Assembly: GCF_008801935.1 (NCBI RefSeq)
Contig: NZ_VZOT01000002.1
Coordinates: 372,001-436,000 of the forward strand
Origin: Comamonas kerstersii
GTDB taxonomy: Bacteria; Pseudomonadota; Gammaproteobacteria; Burkholderiales; Burkholderiaceae_C
DNA: 64,000 nucleotides
Direction: 5' to 3'
Position numbers and translations under genes: made by a program. Shown here in pieces: positions 25,987 to 34,626 of the stretch (within the stretch, counting starts at the first letter, position 1; the number at the start of each line of letters is the position of its first letter). The notes under the pieces are model-generated. The model did not search any database and was not told where the DNA came from. It saw only the letters and a list, made by a program, of their open reading frames with translations.

Positions 25987-26537
25987 ACGGTTCGGACGTC
26001 AGTTCGCGGAGAGTCTGTCTCCAAACTCAATCGTAAACCGATTCAGAGCTGCCTTCCAATCTCGGATGGGCATCGTCCACTTGCGGCTGATGTTGTGCAG
26101 TGCCAAGTAAAACAGCTTGAGCAGTGCCTCATCGCTGGGGAATGAGCCACGACTTTTGGTGATCTTTCTCAAGCTCATGTTCACCGATTCAATGGCATTG
26201 GTGGTGTAGATCACCTTGCGTATCTCAGCCGGATAGTCAAAGAACGGCATCAGGCGAGCCCAGTTCTTGCGCCAAAACTGGATGATGCTGGGGTAAGTAT
26301 CTGCCCATTTAGCCTCGAACTCCTGCAAGCATTGTTGGGCCTCTTGCACGGTTGCCGACTGGTAAATGCGGCGCAAATCGGCTGCTACTTGAGCTCGCTG
26401 CTTCCAGGGCACGTAGTTCAGGCTGTGGCGCACCATGTGGACAATGCACAGTTGCACCACGGTCTGTGGAAACACCGCTTCAATGGCATCTGGAAAGCCT
26501 TTGAGCCCATCGACGCAGGCGATGAAGATGTCTTGTT
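25972..26537 (-). mobile_element. IS256-family transposase C-terminal remnant
   Basis: The minus-strand frame runs from about 26537 to the stop at 25999 and encodes the last ~178 residues of an IS256/MULE-type transposase. It has DIFIACVDGLKGFPDAIEAV, VQLCIVHMVRHSLNYV and the catalytic Glu region YTTNAIESVNMSLRK. The N-terminal half, with the first two catalytic Asp, is absent. The outer end GTTTACACAAAAAACTC (minus, 25972-25988) is typical of IS256 termini. Beyond 26537 homology stops abruptly. Confidence 0.85.
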
Positions 26538-26627
26538 ATTGCATGGCGATGCATCGCCTCAGGGCCTCCCACCGCTCCCCTGCTCAGCCGATGCTGGTGC
26601 GCTGCAAGCGGTAGGTGCGCTACACAT

Positions 26628-28349
26628 TCAAGCCTCAGCCGTCGATGCTGCCTCCCCCATGTAGCGTGCTTTTTTATGGGGTTTCAGCCGCTGCACATCC
26701 ACCAGCACCAGGCCATCAATACAACTCGCAAAGTCGGGGTCTATGCCAAAGTCCAGAAAGCGCACACCATCGGGCTCTGCGATCTCGGTGTACTGCTTGT
26801 AGAGCGTAGGCACACTGCAGCCCATATGGGCCAGCAAATGCTTCAGGCGTACAAAATCTGCAGCGCAGTGGTCTCCCGTCAGCTGGGCATGCACATCCCT
26901 GCTTTCTGAGGGCACGTAAGGCCTGCGCGCATGGGCCAGACAGGCAGCGCCGTAGTGGTTGCGGTAATGAAAGACGATCAGATCTCGTGCCGCCTGAGGC
27001 AGCTCCCGGCTGAGCGATACAGGTCCGAACAGATAACGGCACTCTGGATAGCGCTTCACGTAGGCCCCTATGCCAAACCACAGGTAATCCAGAGAACGCT
27101 TGCCCCAGTATCTGGGCTGTACAAATGAACGCCCCAGCTCCAGCCCCTGGCTCAGGTAAGCGTCCATACCCGGTGTGAATTCAAACAGCGTGTGGCTGTA
27201 CAAGCCCTGCACGCCATACTGCTGCAGCACTTGTGCCGTGCGCACCATGCGGTAGCTGCCTGCAATTTCCAGGTCCTGCGGGCACCACAGAATCAAATGG
27301 TCGTAGCAGGCGTCAAACCGGTCGAGATCACGGCGCGTCCCACTGCCTTCTCCCACAGCGCGAAAGGACAGCTCCCGCAGCCGCCCCACCTCGCGCAGGA
27401 TGGGGGAATCCAGCTCTCCGCGAAACAAATGAATGCGCTTGCCGTCTGGCGTTTCTCCCAGCAGCTCACAAGCGGCCACGGCCTGCGCCAGCGCAGCACG
27501 ATCTACAGGGTGAGCAATCGCAGTCTCCACCCGCAGCAAAGGCGGTTTGTTCTGTGGAAGACGGTACAGGTGTTTACGCAGCAGCTTGGTGACGCTTTCA
27601 GGCTCCAGCGGCAAAGCGCTGTAGCTGCTCGCAGGAATGGGGTGACCAATGCGCAAATCAATGCTTTTTTGGTGTTGCCCAAACATCTCTTTGACCAGAA
27701 GCAATGTGGCCAGCGGCTTATAGAGCAGCGAAGCGCCGTAAAACAGCGCCGAGTTACGCCCATCGATGTGAATCGGCACTATGGGCGATCGCGTCTGCCC
27801 TGCCAGGCGCAGAAATCCGCTATGCCAGCGGCCATCACGCACCCCTTCAGGGTTCAGGCGCGAGACCTCACCAGCGGGGAAAATAATCACAGCGCCCTCG
27901 CCTTGCAGGTGCTCAAAGATCGCCTTGAGCTGGCGAGTGCCGCTACGCCCGCCCATGATCGTGACAGGCAGCATGACACGCTGCAAAGGCTGTAGCTCGG
28001 CCAGCAAGCCATTGGCCACGATCTTCACATCTCTTCGAATGCTGCCCACCAGATTGAGCAAGGCCAGCCCATCCAGCGAGCCAATCGGGTGGTTGGCAAT
28101 GATGACCACACGCCCGTGGCTGGGAATGCGCTCACGCTCGTTGTCTCGCACGGCATAGCTGAAAGCAAAGTGCTCCAGCACCTGCTCCACAAACTCAAAG
28201 CCCTGCAGATGCGGATATTTCTGCGCAAAGTGACGAAAACTTTGCTCCCGTAACAGTCTGCGCAGTACACCACGCACCCCTTGCCTGATTCGGGGATGCT
28301 GCTGCAACTGTGGCAGGTGGATGTCAACAAGCTGATCGACAGAGAACAT
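26628..28349 (-). CDS. Bifunctional acyltransferase, candidate ornithine lipid synthase OlsF
   Basis: A 573-residue fusion. The N-terminal half (about residues 60-260) is a PlsC/LPLAT acyltransferase with NHPIGSLDG (His and Asp of the acyl-transfer motif) and FPAGEVSR. The C-terminal half (about 290-550) resembles the OlsB/haemolysin-like N-acyltransferase domain, with LREVGRLRELSFRAVGEGSGT and a Tyr/Arg-rich FGPVSLSR region. This order is that of OlsF, which acylates ornithine (C-terminal domain) and then the lyso-lipid (N-terminal domain) to make phosphorus-free membrane lipid. PhoX, a phosphate-scavenging enzyme, is the adjacent minus-strand gene. Start ATG 28349 has GGGAGAAG upstream. An uncharacterised acyltransferase fusion is the alternative. 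Confidence 0.72.
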   Translation of the reverse strand: MFSVDQLVDIHLPQLQQHPRIRQGVRGVLRRLLREQSFRHFAQKYPHLQGFEFVEQVLEHFAFSYAVRDNERERIPSHGRVVIIANHPIGSLDGLALLNLVGSIRRDVKIVANGLLAELQPLQRVMLPVTIMGGRSGTRQLKAIFEHLQGEGAVIIFPAGEVSRLNPEGVRDGRWHSGFLRLAGQTRSPIVPIHIDGRNSALFYGASLLYKPLATLLLVKEMFGQHQKSIDLRIGHPIPASSYSALPLEPESVTKLLRKHLYRLPQNKPPLLRVETAIAHPVDRAALAQAVAACELLGETPDGKRIHLFRGELDSPILREVGRLRELSFRAVGEGSGTRRDLDRFDACYDHLILWCPQDLEIAGSYRMVRTAQVLQQYGVQGLYSHTLFEFTPGMDAYLSQGLELGRSFVQPRYWGKRSLDYLWFGIGAYVKRYPECRYLFGPVSLSRELPQAARDLIVFHYRNHYGAACLAHARRPYVPSESRDVHAQLTGDHCAADFVRLKHLLAHMGCSVPTLYKQYTEIAEPDGVRFLDFGIDPDFASCIDGLVLVDVQRLKPHKKARYMGEAASTAEA

Positions 28350-28483
28350 GACACTTCTCCCGCACTGATGAACACACAGACATGCTGAGCCCTGTATATG
28401 ACAGAGGTAGGTCAGTCCTGCGACGGTTTGGTGACAGCCGCGTGCATAGCACTACGCCACCCGTACACTGTCATATTGAATTT

Positions 28484-28503
28484 CATAGCTGCTATCGCTT
28501 ATT
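28484..28503. repeat. Possible partial copy (F) of the dispersed palindrome
   Basis: CATAGCTGCTATCGCTTATT resembles one outer arm of the element seen at 43993. The partner arm is very degenerate, so it is listed as a possible half copy. Confidence 0.4.
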
Positions 28504-28532
28504 TCATAAGCCTCAAAGCCATTTTTCATGCA

Positions 28533-28572
28533 TAAAAACAAGGCTGCAACGTCCACCACCGTTGCAGCCTTT
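28533..28572 (-). terminator. Terminator after phoX
   Basis: AGGCTGCAAC(G) and (C)GTTGCAGCCT form a 10-11 bp stem. The minus strand then reads TTGTTTTTATG. It lies about 45 bases past the phoX stop. Confidence 0.8.
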
Positions 28573-28615
28573 GCTACATGCTCAGCCCCGCGAAGGGCCA
28601 GGCTATGTTGCTCGA

Positions 28616-30580
28616 TCAGCTACCGATCACGCCACCGTCATCCTTGGTAATGACTACGGTGGCAGAGCGAGGAATGCGCTGCCCGCCATCGGGCCAGTGG
28701 CTGTCGCCTTCCTCACCCGGATGCTGAATATTGATGAACATGGTGCGGCAGTCCGGCGTCCAGGTGATGCCTGTGACTTCTGCCTCCTTAGGCCCCACAA
28801 AGAAACGACGGATTTCCTTGGTCACAGGGTCTGCACACAGCATCTGGTTATTGCCCTGGCCTGCGAAGTCACCCTTGTTGCTGTACTTGCCATCAGTCTG
28901 AATCCACAGACGACCATAGGGGTCAAAAGCCAGGCCATCGGGGCTGTTGAAGGTGTTGTCTGCCGTGACATTCGCCGAGCCTGAGCGCAGGTCCTTGCGG
29001 TCGGGATGCACGATGGGGTTGCCTGCCAGTACAAAAATGTCCCACTCAAACTGCTGCGCTGCGGCATCGCCCCCGGCTTCACGCCAGCGCACGATCTGAC
29101 CGTAGACGTTCTTGGCACGTGGATTGGCCTCGTCAGCCTGGGTTCGCGAACTGTTGTTGGTCAGCGTGACATAGACCTCGCCCGTCTGGGGATGCACACT
29201 CACCCACTCCGGGCGGTCCATTTTGGTTGCGCCCACGATATCTGCCGCAGTACGCGCGTTGACGAGCACCGCGGCCTGGTTTGGCAGTTGCGCATCAGCC
29301 AGCAGTGCAGGGTTGGCCTGCTTGTCCAGCAGCAGCCAGGCACCTGTTCCGGCAAAGTCGCCCTCCACACTGCCTGCATCAAAGCGTGCGACGTACAGCT
29401 TGCCGCTGTCGAGCAGGCGGCTGTTATCACCGCCTTTGACATATTTGCCATCAGAGACAAATTTATAGATGTAGTCATTGGCCTGGTCGTCACCCATATA
29501 GACCACGGCACGGCCGTCCTTGCTCAGCGCAAACGCTGCGTTCTCATGCTTGAAGCGTCCCAGTGCCGTGCGCTTTTTCGGCGTGGATGTGGGGTTGAAG
29601 GGGTCAATCTCCACAATCCAGCCAAAACGATTGGATTCGTTGGGTTCCTTGACGTAGTCAAAGCGCGGCTCATGCGCTTCCCACTGGAATGTGCTTCGCT
29701 TGGCAGCAATGCCGTAGCGCTTTTGCTCTGGGCTGCGCAGATCCTGCCCCGCCGTTGTGCCAAAGTAGTTGTTGAAGTTTTCTTCGCAAGTGAGGTAAGT
29801 GCCCCACGGCGTAAATCCATTGCCGCAGTTGTTGAAGGTGCCCTGTGCACGCGTGCCCGTGGGGTCTGCCTTGGTACGCAGCAATGCATCGCCTGCGGCC
29901 GGGCCGGTCAGCTGCATATCGGTCTGCGCAGTAATGCGGCGGTTGTAACGGCTGCCGGGCACGATGTCCCATGCGCCATTGCTGTTGCGGCGTATGTGCA
30001 TGACCGACACGCCATGCGCATTCATGGATTTGCGCACATGCTCGGGCGACCACTGCTCGCGCGCCTTCTGGCCTTCATGGCCAAACAGCCAAGTGTAGGC
30101 ACCACTTTTCTTGTCCACCGTGCAGTATTCGTGGTTGACCACCAGCAGGCCTTCGTCGTTCTTGCCATCCAGGGCAAAAAAGTGCAGCCCGTCGTGGTTG
30201 TCGCCCACCTGCAGTGCCTGTGCAGCAGCATTTTCACTGCCGTCGCCCTTGAAGGCTGGTGAGCCATCGAGCAGCGGCGTACCCCACGGTGCCAGCACGC
30301 GTGCGGAATAGCCCGGCGCTACGCGCAGCTCATCGGCCGTAGAGGCGGCAATGCCCTGAAAGCCCATCAGTGGCTGGCTGGCCGAGGGCTTGCCAGTCGC
30401 AGCGCAGCCTGCCAGACCTCCACCCAGCCCCAGAAACATGGCGGCAGACAGACCTGTGCCGCTGCGCAGAAAGCCGCGCCGAGACACTGCACGATCGACC
30501 ACGCTCTGAAAATGAGGATTGGCTGAGAGATTGGTTGGAATATCTTCGCTGTCCATCGGCGTTTCGTGTGCTTGCATCAT
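28616..30580 (-). CDS. phoX: PhoX-family secreted phosphatase (DUF839)
   Basis: A 654-residue protein of the PhoX alkaline phosphatase family: Ca2+/Fe3+-dependent periplasmic monoesterases exported folded by Tat. A twin-arginine signal (SRRGFLRSGTGL near residue 37) and a Gly-rich h-region precede the beta-propeller domain. Family motifs include YCTVDK, NCGNGFTPWGTYLTCEENFNNYF, GWIVEIDPFNP and DGLAFDPYGRLWIQTDG. I chose ATG 30580 because GGAGAGGA precedes it; the frame extends 43 residues further without support. Such proteins release phosphate from organic esters. No Pho box was identified by eye. Confidence 0.88.
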   Translation of the reverse strand: MMQAHETPMDSEDIPTNLSANPHFQSVVDRAVSRRGFLRSGTGLSAAMFLGLGGGLAGCAATGKPSASQPLMGFQGIAASTADELRVAPGYSARVLAPWGTPLLDGSPAFKGDGSENAAAQALQVGDNHDGLHFFALDGKNDEGLLVVNHEYCTVDKKSGAYTWLFGHEGQKAREQWSPEHVRKSMNAHGVSVMHIRRNSNGAWDIVPGSRYNRRITAQTDMQLTGPAAGDALLRTKADPTGTRAQGTFNNCGNGFTPWGTYLTCEENFNNYFGTTAGQDLRSPEQKRYGIAAKRSTFQWEAHEPRFDYVKEPNESNRFGWIVEIDPFNPTSTPKKRTALGRFKHENAAFALSKDGRAVVYMGDDQANDYIYKFVSDGKYVKGGDNSRLLDSGKLYVARFDAGSVEGDFAGTGAWLLLDKQANPALLADAQLPNQAAVLVNARTAADIVGATKMDRPEWVSVHPQTGEVYVTLTNNSSRTQADEANPRAKNVYGQIVRWREAGGDAAAQQFEWDIFVLAGNPIVHPDRKDLRSGSANVTADNTFNSPDGLAFDPYGRLWIQTDGKYSNKGDFAGQGNNQMLCADPVTKEIRRFFVGPKEAEVTGITWTPDCRTMFINIQHPGEEGDSHWPDGGQRIPRSATVVITKDDGGVIGS

Positions 30581-30671
30581 GGGGATCCTCTCCGGAAATA
30601 TGCGGTTCATTTGTGCCACGCATTTTCTGGAGCCCCCATGACCAAGCTGTGAAGCTACGATGACAGTTTTT

Positions 30672-31166
30672 TTACATGGCAGCCTGTGCGCTCTGGCGCG
30701 TCTGGGCAAAGCGCTGTGCCACTTCCTTGCGCATTTCCTTGCGGATCAGTGCAGCCTGCCAGCGGCGTTTTTCAACGCTCGTGGAAGGCTCCAGCCTGGG
30801 AACGGCCACGGGCTTGCGGTCATCGTCCACCGCCACCATGGTGAAAAAGCAGCTGTTCACATGGCGCACGACCTGACCGCGAATGTCTTCGGCAATCACC
30901 TTGATGCCAATTTCCATGGAAGACGTACCGGTGTAATTCACGCTGGCCAGAAAGGTCACCAGCTCGCCCACATGGATAGGCTGCAGGAACATGACCTGGT
31001 CCACGCTCAGCGTGACGCAGTAGCGGCCTGCATAGCGGCTGGCGCAGGCGTAGGCCACTTCGTCCAGTTTTTTCAGAATGGCGCCCCCGTGCACATTGCC
31101 GGAGAAGTTGGCCATGTCGGGGGTCATCAGCACCGTCATGCTGAGTTGGTGTGAAGGCAGATTCAT
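30672..31166 (-). CDS. YciA-type acyl-CoA thioesterase (hotdog fold)
   Basis: A 164-residue hotdog thioesterase that hydrolyses acyl-CoA in the cytoplasm. It contains the N-terminal SGNVHGGAILKKLDEVA segment with the catalytic Asp/Glu region, followed by FLQPIHVGELVTFLASV and a CFFTMVAVDDDRKPV strand. The chosen ATG 31166 gives a product starting MNLPSHQLSMTVL; the upstream extension adds 18 unconserved residues. A basic C-terminal tail is present. It is a single gene divergent from rpsU. Confidence 0.9.
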   Translation of the reverse strand: MNLPSHQLSMTVLMTPDMANFSGNVHGGAILKKLDEVAYACASRYAGRYCVTLSVDQVMFLQPIHVGELVTFLASVNYTGTSSMEIGIKVIAEDIRGQVVRHVNSCFFTMVAVDDDRKPVAVPRLEPSTSVEKRRWQAALIRKEMRKEVAQRFAQTRQSAQAAM

Positions 31167-31537
31167 AGACCGCAGATTGTAGGAATTGATAGCAGTACAG
31201 GCTGATGGCATGTGCGCCAACCTGGCTTTCAGGCCGGATTTTCAGGCCTGGCAGACATACGGGACATGCTCTGGCATACAGTCTGCGCGGCTGCAAGCAG
31301 CATGCCTGCTGCAGCCTGGCTCCATGGCGCCAGCAGGCACATGCTGTTGCATATCTTCCAGGGCCTTGCAAAGCCATTGCGAGCAGGCAACTGGAAACTC
31401 GCTATAATGCACGACTTTGCTGGCAATACCCCGTCGGCCATACTAGTTCATAGAGACGGGGCACAACCGCTGTTCATGGCTCACAGGCCCGATCTTCCTG
31501 AGAACCCGCTGTCAGCACAGATATATCTGGAAACTGA
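31167..31537 (+). promoter_or_regulatory. rpsU upstream region with promoter and hairpin leader
   Basis: No gene is seen. A TATAAT -10 hexamer lies at 31403-31408; a TTGCGA about 20 bases upstream is the best -35, with loose spacing. Between it and rpsU, CCCCGTC (from about 31429) can pair with GACGGGG (to about 31461), leaving a leader of roughly 130 bases. This could be a site of S21 autoregulation, but that is speculation. Confidence 0.45.
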
Positions 31538-31750
31538 ATGACTACCATCCGCGTCAAAGAAAACGAACCTTACGAAGTTGCTCTGCGCCGCTTCAAGCGC
31601 ACCATCGAAAAGCTGGGCCTGCTGACAGACCTGCGCGCACGTGAGTTCTACGAAAAGCCTACAGCCGAGCGCAAGCGCAAGAAGGCTGCCGCCGTGAAGC
31701 GCCACTACAAGCGCGTTCGCAGCATGCAGCTGCCTAAGAAGCTGTACTAA
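31538..31750 (+). CDS. rpsU: 30S ribosomal protein S21
   Basis: A 70-residue, strongly basic protein. [20 protein letters not shown] and the [17 protein letters not shown] region identify S21, which sits near the anti-Shine-Dalgarno end of 16S rRNA and helps initiation. Length is exactly that of the family. A strong terminator follows, so yqeY downstream is probably expressed by readthrough or its own promoter. The dnaG-rpoD genes that often follow rpsU in proteobacteria are absent. Confidence 0.98.
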   Translation: MTTIRVKENEPYEVALRRFKRTIEKLGLLTDLRAREFYEKPTAERKRKKAAAVKRHYKRVRSMQLPKKLY

Positions 31751-31787
31751 TCGTTTGATTAGGACCAGTCGGCCGTAAAAAAGCCGC

Positions 31788-31823
31788 AAACCCGCGCTCG
31801 GGACGCCAGGCGCGGGTTTTTTG
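31788..31823 (+). terminator. Terminator after rpsU
   Basis: AAACCCGCGC and GCGCGGGTTT pair around a short loop, followed by T6. It lies about 40 bases after the stop. Confidence 0.88.
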
Positions 31824-31873
31824 TTTTCTGGCCACTGCCACGCAGCAGTGACCTCCACCCCAAGGAGAATGCC

Positions 31874-32320
31874 ATGAGCTTGAAAGCCCAGATTACCGAA
31901 GACATGAAAACCGCCATGCGTGCCAAGGACAGCGCACGCCTGAGCACCATCCGCCTGCTGCAGGCTGCGATGAAGCAAAAGGAAGTGGACGAGCGCATCG
32001 AACTCGATGACGCCGCCATCATTGCCATCGTGGACAAGCTGATCAAGCAGCGCAAGGACTCCATCGCTGCCTACGAAGCCGCCAACCGTACCGATCTGGC
32101 CGATGTGGAAAAGGCCGAGATGGAAGTGCTCAAGGTCTACCTGCCCGAGCGCATGTCGGAAGCCGAAATCACCGCCGCCGTCGAAGCCATCGTGGCTGAG
32201 CTGGGTGCCTCCGGCCCCGGCGACATGGGCAAGGTGATGGGCAAAGTGAAGGCCCAGCTGGCTGGCAAGGCCGATATGGGCCTGGTGTCCGCTGCCGTGA
32301 AGGCCGCGCTGACAAAGTAA
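31874..32320 (+). CDS. GatB/YqeY domain protein
   Basis: A 148-residue YqeY-family protein, related to the tRNA-binding tail domain of GatB amidotransferase. It is a soluble helical bundle with the conserved motifs MKTAMRAKDSARLSTIRLL near the N-terminus, YLPERMSEAEI, and a C-terminal GDMGKVMGKVKAQLAGKADM. AAGGAG lies correctly upstream of the ATG. The rpsU-yqeY order is conserved in many proteobacteria. Its molecular role is not firmly known. Confidence 0.93.
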   Translation: MSLKAQITEDMKTAMRAKDSARLSTIRLLQAAMKQKEVDERIELDDAAIIAIVDKLIKQRKDSIAAYEAANRTDLADVEKAEMEVLKVYLPERMSEAEITAAVEAIVAELGASGPGDMGKVMGKVKAQLAGKADMGLVSAAVKAALTK

Positions 32321-32364
32321 TTGGCTACCGGCCTGAGCTGCCACGCGGCATCAGGTTCAAAAAC

Positions 32365-32447
32365 AGAAGCTGCTTGCGCTTGCCTTGCATATCTTTCAGA
32401 TTAAAAAGAATCTGAAATTCATGTAGATCAAGTGATAGTAGCTTCTT
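32365..32447. repeat. Dispersed palindromic element, copy G
   Basis: The outer arms are AGAAGCTGCTTGCGCTTG (32365-32382) and CAAGTGATAGTAGCTTCTT (32429-32447). The inner arms TTTCAGATT and AATCTGAAA (about 32394-32417) form a second stem. A T6 run follows. Its right arm encodes the last codons and the TGA of the LysR gene. Confidence 0.75.
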
Positions 32448-33363
32448 TTTTAATAGCATTCCTGAATCCCGTGGGAGCCTGTTTGCTGAAGAACTCCTGC
32501 AGGAACTCGACGCAGACCCGCACCTTGGCCGAGCGCTCCAGCCGCGTCGGGTAGACAGCCCAGATATTCGCCTGCTGCTGCCACTCGGGCAGCAGCTGCA
32601 GCAGGCTGCCGGCCTGCAGATCGGCCGCCACATCCCAGAGCGAGCGCAGCACGATGCCATGGCCGTCGCGGGCCCATTGCACGGCCATCTCGCCATGATT
32701 GGTGGACAGCGGCCCGGTCACTTTCACGCTTCGCTCCTGATTGCCCGAGCGCAGTTTCCAGACACCGAAGGGATGGTCACGCTCCTTGATGACCAGGCAG
32801 TCATGCGCGGCCAGTTCGTCGAGCGTGCGCGGACTGCCACGCCGCTGCACATAGGCCGGGGCAGCGCACAGCACGCGATGGTTGTCGGCCAGATGCCGCG
32901 CAATCAGGTGCGGCGCAATCTCGTCGCCCACGCGCACATCGAGATCGAAGCCCTCGGCCGCGACATCGACGATGCGATCAAACACCTCCAGGCGCAGCTG
33001 CAGCGCCGGATATTGCGCAATCAGCTGCGACAGCGCGGGCGCCACCACATTGCGGCCAAAGCCGAAGCTGGTGGACACCCGCAGCAGGCCGCGCGGCTGG
33101 CGGCGCGTCACATCCACCTCCTGCAGCAGATGCTCGACCTCGTCCAGAATGCGCTGCGCCCAGTGGTAGACGCGCTCGCCCTGCTCCGTGACAGCGACCC
33201 GCCGTGTAGTGCGATGCAGCAGCTTCACGCCCAGCTCCTGCTCCAGCAGGCGGATGCGCTTGCTGACAAAGGCCGGCGAAGCATTGTGCGCGGCCGCAGC
33301 CTCGGCAAAGCTGGCTTTGCGCACCACGGTGGTGAAGACGCGCAGGTCTTCGGGCGAGGGCAT
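32428..33363 (-). CDS. LysR-family regulator, DmlR-like
   Basis: A 311-residue LysR regulator. The N-terminal winged helix (DLRVFTTVVRKASFAEAAAAHNASPAFVSKRIRLLE) is followed by the LysR substrate-binding fold. It is divergent from, and 97 bases from, a tartrate/D-malate dehydrogenase gene, the same arrangement as dmlR-dmlA in E. coli. It therefore probably controls that gene in response to D-malate or tartrate. ATG 33363 is preferred to the GTG three codons upstream. The last few residues (KKEATIT) are encoded inside a dispersed palindromic repeat, so the natural C-terminus may have been altered. Confidence 0.88.
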   Translation of the reverse strand: MPSPEDLRVFTTVVRKASFAEAAAAHNASPAFVSKRIRLLEQELGVKLLHRTTRRVAVTEQGERVYHWAQRILDEVEHLLQEVDVTRRQPRGLLRVSTSFGFGRNVVAPALSQLIAQYPALQLRLEVFDRIVDVAAEGFDLDVRVGDEIAPHLIARHLADNHRVLCAAPAYVQRRGSPRTLDELAAHDCLVIKERDHPFGVWKLRSGNQERSVKVTGPLSTNHGEMAVQWARDGHGIVLRSLWDVAADLQAGSLLQLLPEWQQQANIWAVYPTRLERSAKVRVCVEFLQEFFSKQAPTGFRNAIKKEATIT

Positions 33364-33459
33364 TTTCTGCACGATCTGTAAACAATCAGGCCACGATCAG
33401 TCAATTGTATTCAGATATGCAAGGTGCAGAATACCGCAACACATTCACGAGGAAGCACC

Positions 33460-34551
33460 ATGTCCACACCCAAAAAGATTGCAGTCATCGCCGGCGACGG
33501 CATCGGCAAGGAAGTCATGCCCGAAGGCCTGCGTGCGCTGGAAGCCGCAGCCAGGCGCTTTGACCTGCCGCTGGAGTTCCACCATTTCGACTGGGCCCAC
33601 TGCGACTACTACGCCGAACACGGCCAGATGATGCCTGACGACTGGAAGCAACAGCTGCAGGGCATGGATGCCATTTTCTTTGGCGCTGTGGGCTGGCCTG
33701 CTACCGTGCCCGACCACATCTCGCTGTGGGGCTCGCTGCTCAAATTCCGCCGCGAGTTTGACCAGTACATCAACCTGCGCCCCGTGCGCCTGTTTGAAGG
33801 CGTGCCCTGCCCGCTGGCTGGCCGCAAGCCCGGTGATATTGACTACTACGTGGTGCGCGAAAACACCGAGGGCGAATACACCGCGCTGGGCGGCGTAATG
33901 TTTGAAGGCACGGACCGCGAGATCTGCATTCAGGAATCGGTCTACAGCAAACACGGCGCGCAGCGCCTGCTGAAATATGCGTTTGAACTGGCGCAGAGCC
34001 GCAGCAAAAAGCATGTGACGCTGGCGACCAAATCCAACGGCATTGCCATCAGCATGCCCTGGTGGGACAAGCAGGCCGATGCCATGCACCAGCACTACCC
34101 CGAAGTCACGCTGGACAAGCAGCACATTGACATTCTGACCGCGCGCTTTGTGCTGCAGCCCGGCCGCTTTGACGTGGTGGCTGCCACCAATCTGTTTGGC
34201 GACATTCTGAGTGACCTGGGCCCCGCGACCACGGGCACGATTGGCTTGGCACCTTCAGCCAACCTGAACCCAGAGCGCAGCTTTCCCAGCCTGTTCGAGC
34301 CCGTGCATGGCTCGGCACCCGACATCTACAGCAAGAACATTGCCAACCCGATTGCCATGATCTGGTCCGGCGCGCTGATGCTGGACTTTCTCGGCCACAG
34401 CCAGGGCCCATGGCGTGCCGCGCATGACGCTATCGTCAAGGCCATTGAAGACACCATCAAGAGTGGCCCACGCACCCCCGATCTGGGTGGCACAGCCAAT
34501 ACGACCGAGGTGGGGCAGGCCATTGCCGCCCATATTGCGGGCCGCAACTAA
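33460..34551 (+). CDS. Tartrate dehydrogenase / D-malate dehydrogenase (decarboxylating)
   Basis: A 363-residue beta-decarboxylating dehydrogenase of the isocitrate/isopropylmalate superfamily, NAD+ and Mn2+/Mg2+ dependent. IAVIAGDGIGKEVMPEGLR opens the protein. The substrate arginines lie in FRREFDQYINLRPVR, TEGEY is present, and the metal-binding region is NLFGDILSDLGP followed by EPVHGSAPDIYSKNIANPIA. I chose ATG 33460 with GAGGAAG upstream. The family covers TtuC (tartrate) and DmlA (D-malate); substrate choice cannot be read with certainty. Confidence 0.92.
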   Translation: MSTPKKIAVIAGDGIGKEVMPEGLRALEAAARRFDLPLEFHHFDWAHCDYYAEHGQMMPDDWKQQLQGMDAIFFGAVGWPATVPDHISLWGSLLKFRREFDQYINLRPVRLFEGVPCPLAGRKPGDIDYYVVRENTEGEYTALGGVMFEGTDREICIQESVYSKHGAQRLLKYAFELAQSRSKKHVTLATKSNGIAISMPWWDKQADAMHQHYPEVTLDKQHIDILTARFVLQPGRFDVVAATNLFGDILSDLGPATTGTIGLAPSANLNPERSFPSLFEPVHGSAPDIYSKNIANPIAMIWSGALMLDFLGHSQGPWRAAHDAIVKAIEDTIKSGPRTPDLGGTANTTEVGQAIAAHIAGRN

Positions 34552-34589
34552 GACCCTCTAAGCCCTGCACCGCAAGCCCCACATAGCAG

Positions 34590-34614
34590 CTGCCATCCCG
34601 GGTCGGGATGGCAG
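34590..34614. terminator. Hairpin between convergent genes
   Basis: CTGCCATCCCG-GGT-CGGGATGGCAG is a perfect 11-bp stem between the dehydrogenase and CoA-transferase stops. No T run follows on either strand, so termination would be inefficient or Rho-assisted. Confidence 0.45.
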
Positions 34615-34626
34615 GCCTGCACGGTC

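Noticed and set aside
26538-26627. Possible small gene between the IS256 remnant and the acyltransferase
   Set aside because: Only short unsupported frames exist; it looks like a scrambled junction left by IS deletion.
31429-31461. Riboswitch upstream of rpsU
   Set aside because: A single 7-bp stem is visible with no recognisable aptamer; it is kept only as a possible autoregulatory hairpin.
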